This document shows positions 58,835-64,000 of a DNA stretch of 64,000 nucleotides, piece by piece. Within the stretch, counting starts at the first letter, position 1. Each line of letters opens with the position of its first letter. A model generated the notes under the pieces. The model was not told where the DNA came from and did no database searches. It worked only from the letters and a program-made list of their open reading frames with translations. A program made the translations under genes and the position numbers. The DNA is from Lachancea dasiensis (lineage: Eukaryota; Ascomycota; Saccharomycetes; Saccharomycetales; Saccharomycetaceae). The stretch covers positions 1,451,696-1,515,695 of the forward strand of contig LT598461.1 in assembly GCA_900074725.1 (NCBI GenBank), given 5' to 3'.

Positions 58835-59689
58835 ATGATCCGAGCAGGCAAATCGAAGCAAAGCACCCCCAAACGCAAAGCATTAGGTCAATCTAGACTA
58901 ATTTTCGGGAAACAGAGAGAAGCCAAACCATTTCAATGCCTCGAATGCTCTTTGTCCTACTCTCCGAGCGTTATACAGGATATCGCCGCACATGCCAAAC
59001 ACCACGATTTGCATCTATGCGGAAAAAGATGGTCACCAAAGTGGGGTGAAGTTGTCCAAAGTTTTTCTAGATCTATTCCAGTGAAGCATAGGCGCAACAA
59101 TAATGATTGTGGTCCAGTAACTGGCGCCAAAGAAATCTGCACCGGTGCTGGAACCGATCAAATAGTTCAGATCTCCAAAACAAGAAGTAGCGAGGTTAAA
59201 GCAACGCTTGAAATAATGCACATCGTTAATGAAGAATTACAGGCCCCTCACGATGAAAACCATTTCTGGATTGGTGACTCGGGCATTAACAACAACACGC
59301 AAAGGCGCTCTCTCAAGTCTAGTGATGGCTCCGCGTTCGCGTATATACGGGGTGGTCGCGCCGTCGGTATCATAACGGTGGAGATCTTGAACGAAGTCGA
59401 TGAGCGTGGGAGATGGATGATCTGCGATTCCGCTCACGTAGTGCCCGGTGTAAGGCCACCAGTAAAGCTTGGGATATCAAGGATATGGGTTTGTAAAAAA
59501 GAGAGGGGGGGGCACATTGCTACAAGGTTGCTCGAGGCAGCTCGACATCATACTATATCTGGCTTAGAAATTGCTAAATGGGAAATGGCGTGGAGTCAAC
59601 CAAGTGAAAGCGGAGGGAAACTGGCGAAAAGCTACAACAGCGTGAATCACCCTAAGAGTGGTAATGTCTTAATTCCTTGCTATATTTAG
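58835..59689 (+). CDS. ECO1: Cohesin acetyltransferase Eco1
   Basis: Eco1 acetylates Smc3 during S phase to establish sister-chromatid cohesion. The 284 residues have a C2H2-type zinc finger at about 35-57 (C35-x2-C38 ... H53-x3-H57) and a GNAT acetyltransferase domain at about 160-284. Diagnostic blocks are GISRIWVCKKERGGHIATRL, the acetyl-CoA site, and WSQPSESGGKLAKSYN. The central linker is variable. An eight-G run (59505-59512) encodes part of the acetyl-CoA loop. The canonical GNAT glycine is replaced by His there; animal ESCO proteins also lack it, so the enzyme is probably active. Corresponds to YFR027W. Confidence 0.95.
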   Translation: MIRAGKSKQSTPKRKALGQSRLIFGKQREAKPFQCLECSLSYSPSVIQDIAAHAKHHDLHLCGKRWSPKWGEVVQSFSRSIPVKHRRNNNDCGPVTGAKEICTGAGTDQIVQISKTRSSEVKATLEIMHIVNEELQAPHDENHFWIGDSGINNNTQRRSLKSSDGSAFAYIRGGRAVGIITVEILNEVDERGRWMICDSAHVVPGVRPPVKLGISRIWVCKKERGGHIATRLLEAARHHTISGLEIAKWEMAWSQPSESGGKLAKSYNSVNHPKSGNVLIPCYI

Positions 59690-59712
59690 ATGATGTAAAT
59701 GTAAAAATGACA

Positions 59713-59724
59713 GGGGGGGGGGGG
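59713..59724 (+). repeat. Homopolymer of 12 G just after ECO1
   Basis: A run of 12 consecutive G lies 23 bp after the ECO1 stop codon. Such tracts are length-unstable and may form G-quadruplex-like structures. Confidence 0.8.
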
Positions 59725-59931
59725 TTATACAACAGCATCCAGTGGTATAGATTTCAATTATTCTTGGATTTGGTATTGTATCACATATTGTGTCTACATA
59801 TCCCAAAAAACCAGTATTTGATGAAATTTTCGAGGGTCTGCAACATCAGTGTCTGAGAACAGGCCTATCTGTATAAGACAATGCAACCTTGCAGTTATTA
59901 CTACGTAGTAAGTATTTCATTTTAATCGGCG

Positions 59932-61449
59932 TTATCTTTTAGCGGTACCGGATACCTTTCTAATACCAGCCCCACTTGCAGATCGCCTTCCTGCTCCACT
60001 AGATATAGCACGTTTGTTTTTGGGGGCAAGCTGTCTCAAGGCGGCGTCATCTTCAATAGAAGCTGGGCTGCCGCGCTTGCTGGCGCTACCCTGACTGCTA
60101 TCCACCTGCATAGATTCATCGTCACTATTGTTTTCGACTGGGCGCTCTTTAAGAGTCCTGATTTCCTCCACCCTATTGTTCCCATTCTGTCCTTTTCGAG
60201 GTTGACCCGGCGAATTTTGGGGCACCGCCGTAATGCTTTGCAGCGTTTTTTTCTGGGCTGAGCCAGGTGGCGTTACTGTGTGATCATCTATTGTGTAATC
60301 ACTTATGTTGTATTCAGCCTGCTTTCTATAGGATTTCTTTGATTTTTTTTGACGTCTATACTCAGCAACAGTAACCAGGGGATAAAGATCACCAATGACT
60401 TCGCTTGGCTCTAGCCCCAACCTCATTGTATACTTCCATTCTCTGAACGTATGCTGGTTCAAATAGAGCCAATGCTGTTGAGGTCCGACAACCATTCCTG
60501 GCCTTATAAACCTCAAAAATCCTATGCACTCGTTTGCTGTGAAGCCGTGCGTGTAAATAAGATGCGCGCCTATAAGACACCCTGTTCTACCGAGCCCTGC
60601 CTTACAGTGGACAGCGATCTTTCCACCTTGATTTATTATCGTCTCTGCAGCTCCCACGAAATTATGGACTATCGACATATCCGGGCACGAACCATCTTCA
60701 AAAATAAGATCGAGATGACCAATTCCTGCGCTTTCGAAGTGTTTTTTGTTATAAAGATGCGAATTTAGCCTAACGACCAACTGCACGTTGTTGTCAGAAA
60801 AAAAGTTCAACACTGAGCGGAAAGCCGCGTTCAGGTGCGGCCTATCTGAGTGCGTTTTATGATGCGAATCTTCTTCTGGGGAAGCAAACGCGACAAAATC
60901 AGGTGTCAGAACATTGAAGTCACCGTTCTCCACTCTCTCGTAGCGCTCATACGTTTCTAGGTCAAAGCTGTTCAAGTTGACCAATCCTTTCTCTTTGGCC
61001 CTCCATATACCGTACACGACATCCTGTATTGAGATTTCGAAATCAGCATTAGAATAGCCAGCATCTCTAAATGGCATGAAAGGGGGGTCCACTTGTGCTA
61101 GGGGCTGCAAAACCTGGTGAGGAGTCCACCCTTGAACCAACAACATGTAGCAACACAGCATGCACGCTGAATTGGCTCTTTGGCGGGTCGAGGAAGATGA
61201 GTAAAACACTACAGCCTTGCCTGCATTATCTGGATCATTTAAAATCTCATGAAAGATAACTGCAAACCGATACAAGTGTCCAATATGAAGAGGTCCAAAG
61301 TCCAAGTGGAATCTGTTATAGAACAGAATATCTTCCACTGTAAAATATACGATCTCATCTGTGTCCGATGGAGTGAGATCATAAGCCCCCAAATAGACTC
61401 TACCACGTAAAAATTCTATCGCATTATCAATGGGTATCCGTTTTCGCAT
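59932..61449 (-). CDS. CDC14: Dual-specificity phosphatase Cdc14
   Basis: Cdc14 removes Cdk phosphorylation to drive mitotic exit; it is held in the nucleolus by Net1 until anaphase. The 505 residues (551 in S. cerevisiae) have an N-terminal non-catalytic phosphatase-like domain (about 10-170) and a catalytic domain (about 180-345). The signature HCKAGLGRTG has catalytic C282. A basic, Ser-rich disordered tail (about 365-505) follows, with KR/RK clusters suited to nuclear localisation. Convergent with ECO1, 242 bp apart, as YFR027W/YFR028C. Confidence 0.97.
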   Translation of the reverse strand: MRKRIPIDNAIEFLRGRVYLGAYDLTPSDTDEIVYFTVEDILFYNRFHLDFGPLHIGHLYRFAVIFHEILNDPDNAGKAVVFYSSSSTRQRANSACMLCCYMLLVQGWTPHQVLQPLAQVDPPFMPFRDAGYSNADFEISIQDVVYGIWRAKEKGLVNLNSFDLETYERYERVENGDFNVLTPDFVAFASPEEDSHHKTHSDRPHLNAAFRSVLNFFSDNNVQLVVRLNSHLYNKKHFESAGIGHLDLIFEDGSCPDMSIVHNFVGAAETIINQGGKIAVHCKAGLGRTGCLIGAHLIYTHGFTANECIGFLRFIRPGMVVGPQQHWLYLNQHTFREWKYTMRLGLEPSEVIGDLYPLVTVAEYRRQKKSKKSYRKQAEYNISDYTIDDHTVTPPGSAQKKTLQSITAVPQNSPGQPRKGQNGNNRVEEIRTLKERPVENNSDDESMQVDSSQGSASKRGSPASIEDDAALRQLAPKNKRAISSGAGRRSASGAGIRKVSGTAKR

Positions 61450-61614
61450 AGTTCTGCGAGTCCTCTCGGTTCTAAAGTGTTTGAAAGGCCCTCAGTGGTG
61501 CAATTGAGTTCCAAGAATTGGGGAGGGGCAGAAAAGTACAGAAAAAAATAAATAAAAGATCCCGCGAAACCCAAACAATGAAATGTTTACCTCTCAAAAA
61601 AGAATATAAAAAAT

Positions 61615-61700
61615 TCTCCCGGGGGCGATTCGAACGCCCGATATCAAGATTACTTTTAAAATTACAGTCTTGCGCCTTAAACCAACTTGGCCACCGAGAG
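61615..61700 (-). tRNA. tRNA-Tyr(GUA), intron-containing
   Basis: The complement begins CTCTCGGTGGCCAAGTTGG, the C1-G72 pair typical of tRNA-Tyr, and ends CCCCCGGGAGA. The anticodon loop CTGTAAA is restored by removing an 11-nt intron (61651-61661) one base 3' of the anticodon. The mature length is 75 nt. Confidence 0.94.
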
Positions 61701-62520
61701 GTGATTATCGAACATGGGAGTGGCATCGGTACTGGATGTAAGATTGGAGCACACGGGATTTTTGCCGTGATACGACAGGAATAGTGATTACACTGGCCTG
61801 ATAAATGACACATGTGTCAGAACCCAGTCAACGAGTTTATATGGCTACGGGAAGGGATAAGACAGCATGAGGCAAACCACTTTGGCCTCGCTAGAGCTAA
61901 AAAGATAACTCGAGGCTATAAGTCAGTGCGACGTACCTCACATTTGCGCCAGAACGAGGGAAACCATATAAATGGGAGGGCCAGATAGAGAAGAAAGAAG
62001 TCAAGAGTGAATATCAGTGAGATACACTTATTCTAAAAATCATAAAGTTACCTCAACCTTAAAAAATTTCTTAGATGTGACTCAGCCACAATAGCAAATA
62101 CCTTACTGAAATCTTTGTTCAACTTATCTCAGGATATTGCGATTTGACAAATAATAGATTTCTGAGGCTACAGTTATTCCTCCATGAACTCTTGGATTAT
62201 GATGCTGATGGAAGCTGGTCTTAATACAAAGTCTTTTTCTTGGGAAAAGGTACTTAAAATATCCGAGGGCTCTAATGATGCCCAGTTATTTCGTTTTGTC
62301 GGCGGGATGAATCACTTGGGTTCCTCGTAACGAGTTGGAAAAATATGCAATCACCTTCACTGATCAATTCCGAATTCTTCTTTTACCAGGTCTCCAACGA
62401 TCAGCTGTACCGTAATTTCATTAGTGACATAACAAGGTAGTTTGGAAGAAATCTTCGCTCAGTCGGTTTTCAACGTTGTCGCTAGAGTAGATTTTTCAAA
62501 ACGAGACGGCTTCTCGCCAG
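61701..62520. other. tRNA-Tyr 5' flank and decayed element DNA
   Basis: About 820 bp without an intact gene. On the minus strand, just after the protease frame (about 62380-62520), fragments with interrupting stops read like the rest of a retroviral-type protease. The boundary of the element is not visible. Confidence 0.35.
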
Positions 62521-62754
62521 TTAATGGGAGTAAGGTACAGAAAATGCTTTTAGTGTAAGCCTTTTGAGAATATCTTTACGTACAAACGTGGTAGGGGCAT
62601 CAGTGTCACTTAGAGCCCACATGCTACTTTTTCTTTTTACAAGCAGGTCAAATTCATTCCGCTCTTCCAATTTTGGTACACCTGCCGGGTTAAGCGAGGT
62701 TCCTTCATATATCTGTCCTTCGACGAGTCCCTCGGATTTGATAAGATGGGTCAT
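62521..62754 (-). pseudogene. Broken retrotransposon aspartic protease (Ty3-like)
   Basis: A 77-codon frame contains LSDTDAPTTFVRKDIL. The layout matches the Ty3 protease active-site region (D-T/S-G-S-P-T-S-F-I), but the essential glycine is Asp (codon at 62599-62601). The frame is short and flanked by stops, so it is a relic and inactive. Confidence 0.7.
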
Positions 62755-63045
62755 CTACTACTTGGAGACTTCCTATAGCGCTTTCAGCTATAATGTCCCT
62801 TGTTATGGCAAGCAAGAACACGTGGGTTCTTGTCTTTCAGAAAGCGGTCTAGTTAAATGGCCTGTGTTTGTCGTAAGCCGGACTTTCCGTTTGTGCATCT
62901 ACATCTGTGGAGTCATGTTTTACACGTTTCTTCAGCAAGTATGGTTATCCTTGGGGTGTTTGGGTTTTTATATTCGTGTGCAACCTCTTGAGCTTCTTGC
63001 CAGGTCGTTGGATTTTAGTCAACGACCTTGACGAAACTGCATGGC

Positions 63046-63471
63046 TTAAGACCGATTTTTTTGGTCGAACAAGATTTTTGGATCAGGGCACCCGTCTTTT
63101 GGAAAGAAGGCCAGTGTGTTTTCAAAGGTCATAATATCTTCTTGGAGTGTTCCGCGTTGGCTTAGTCTTGTAAAATCGGCCCACCTTCTCCATCTAGTGA
63201 GAGAAGGAGTACGAGCTCTTTCGAAAGATTCCTCAGCTTCATCATACGACACATTCTTCAAGTCCAGTTGGGTGGCAATAAAGACATTGAATCAATCAGC
63301 ACTGGTGTTAACTTCAACTCGTTTGGCCAATTCCAAAAACTTGACGTGGTGCGTATTAGGTTTATTCTCGAGAAACCAAAGGTTCAAAGCTTCTGAGAAA
63401 ACTGGAATTTTATCACCACTCTCTCCTTTAGGTTGAAACTTCGGTCCTGTGGGCACTGCCATCGTTAACAT
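63046..63471 (-). pseudogene. Broken retrotransposon gag
   Basis: A 142-codon frame starts 18 bp downstream of the primer-binding site and is interrupted by an in-frame TGA at 63292-63294. The second half reads like a capsid C-terminal region (TRWRRWADFTRLSQRGTLQ). It ends at TAA 63046 well short of a full gag, and no nucleocapsid zinc knuckle is seen. Confidence 0.65.
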
Positions 63472-63488
63472 TATATTTAATATATTAA

Positions 63489-63501
63489 AGCGGCGCTACG
63501 A
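63489..63501 (-). other. Initiator-tRNA primer-binding site of the Ty3-like relic
   Basis: Minus-strand TCGTAGCGCCGCT matches the complement of the yeast initiator tRNA-Met 3' end (TGGTAGCGCCGCT) at 12 of 13 positions. It lies two bases after the LTR end ACAACA. Confidence 0.8.
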
Positions 63502-63503
63502 AA

Positions 63504-64000
63504 TGTTGTGGCAGTTACGACAATGACCATTTACAAAAGAAGCAGGGCCTATTAGCTACTAATCCGGATAAAAGCTCTAGCTTTCGCTACAAACTTGCTT
63601 TTTTTCTATATCTAGTCTCCTGTTGGTCTTGATCCACCTGGCGTCTTCTTATGTTTCCTTGATCTTATTGAGGCACGTCATATGTATGACACACGAGCGT
63701 CGAGTTATCTTAATATATCTAGTCCCTAGCGAGGCCAGTGGAAGCGCCTTATGGCTTCGCGGGTCCGTTGATTAGCATCTGACTCGAGGCTTACCATAAC
63801 TGCACCACAATGAATAGTTATAGTGACGATTACCCGCATCTACCCATGCCATTACTACCTGTTTTTACATTACATATTTCGGTTGCGGCCATATCTACCA
63901 GAAAGCACCGTTTCCCGTCCGATCAACTGTAGTTAAGCTGGTAAGAGCCTGACCGAGTAGTGTAGTGGGTGACCATACGCGAAACTCAGGTGCTGCAATC
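63504..64000 (-). mobile_element. LTR C (5' LTR of the Ty3-like relic), incomplete at window edge
   Basis: Read on the plus strand it starts TGTTGTGGCAGTTACGACA, the complement of the LTR 3' end. It aligns with LTR A (TGTCTGTGCAGTCCATAA) and LTR B. Shared inner blocks include GATCCACC (with B) and GTCGAGTTATCTT. The 5' end lies beyond the window. Confidence 0.65.

Larger units (their letters stand above)
62500..64000 (-). mobile_element. Decayed Ty3/Gypsy-like LTR retrotransposon, runs off the right edge
   Basis: In minus-strand order: LTR C from beyond 64000 to 63504 (ending ACAACA), a primer-binding site at 63501-63489, a broken gag (63471-63046) and a broken protease (62754-62521). No reverse transcriptase or integrase is present. 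The whole relic lies upstream of the tRNA-Tyr 5' end, the Ty3 pattern. Confidence 0.8.

Noticed and set aside
59500-59530. Possible inactivation of ECO1 because the GNAT glycine is His
   Set aside because: Animal ESCO proteins also lack this glycine, and the rest of the acetyltransferase domain is intact.
62564-63436. Plus-strand frames of about 75 to 155 codons at the right end
   Set aside because: They lie opposite the retrotransposon gag and protease relics, whose minus-strand reading is supported by the primer-binding site and active-site motif.
1-64000. CRISPR arrays, riboswitches, bacterial-type operons or a multi-gene defence system
   Set aside because: Nothing of the kind is visible; this is ordinary yeast nuclear DNA with individually transcribed genes.

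Overview
The window is nuclear DNA from a budding yeast of the family Saccharomycetaceae. Almost every protein has a recognisable Saccharomyces cerevisiae counterpart, three spliced genes carry GTATGT-type donor sites and TACTAAC-type branch points, and the tRNA genes are yeast-like. Gene order shows that this lineage did not pass through the yeast whole-genome duplication. Genes that S. cerevisiae splits between chromosomes III and XIV (YCL002C, RER1, DOM34, CDC10, MRPL32, YCP4, citrate synthase, SAT4, RVS161, RPC34, ADP1) are interleaved here in one run. Genes split there between chromosomes VI and VIII (YFR018C, FAB1, ATG18, ROG3, PES4/MIP6, LSB3/YSC84, YSC83, DED81, YHR020W, HIS2, ECO1, CDC14) are interleaved in a second run. 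A Lachancea-, Torulaspora- or Zygosaccharomyces-like species fits; I cannot fix the genus.

Layout. Bases 1-338 hold the 5' end of a spliced PQ-loop membrane protein gene (YCL002C-like), followed by RER1 and DOM34. The AT-rich gap 2498-3103 holds a near-consensus CDEIII element and is very probably the point centromere, in the place expected from CEN3 and CEN14. Then follow CDC10, MRPL32, an F-box/JmjC gene, YCP4, CIT1, tRNA-Pro, SAT4, a SCAP-like sterol-sensing protein, RVS161, a homocysteine methyltransferase, RPC34, ADP1, a glutaminyl cyclase-like gene and FAB1 (to 33.1 kb).

From 33.1 to 36.3 kb lies a gene-free stretch with an intron-containing tRNA-Ser(GCU), a decayed solo LTR, a copy of a second dispersed repeat and a 13-bp minisatellite. 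Next come ERV1 (spliced), ATG18, ROG3, an external NADH dehydrogenase with a degenerate EF-hand-like loop, PES4, LSB3 (spliced), YSC83, divergent asparaginyl- and prolyl-tRNA synthetase genes, HIS2 and a peroxisomal-type D-amino-acid oxidase. A second repeat-rich stretch (56.5-58.8 kb) holds tRNA-Ala, an LTR relic and the other copy of the dispersed repeat. ECO1, CDC14 and tRNA-Tyr follow, and the right end is a decayed Ty3/Gypsy-like retrotransposon on the minus strand (LTR, initiator-tRNA primer-binding site, broken gag, broken protease).

Most genes are core eukaryotic functions that do not form pathways with their neighbours. Genes absent from S. cerevisiae or unusual for it are the F-box/JmjC protein, the SCAP-like protein, the D-amino-acid oxidase and the long NADH dehydrogenase. 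I found no bacterial-style operon, CRISPR array or defence system. Where the longest open frame begins at a non-ATG codon I have moved the start to the first supported ATG.
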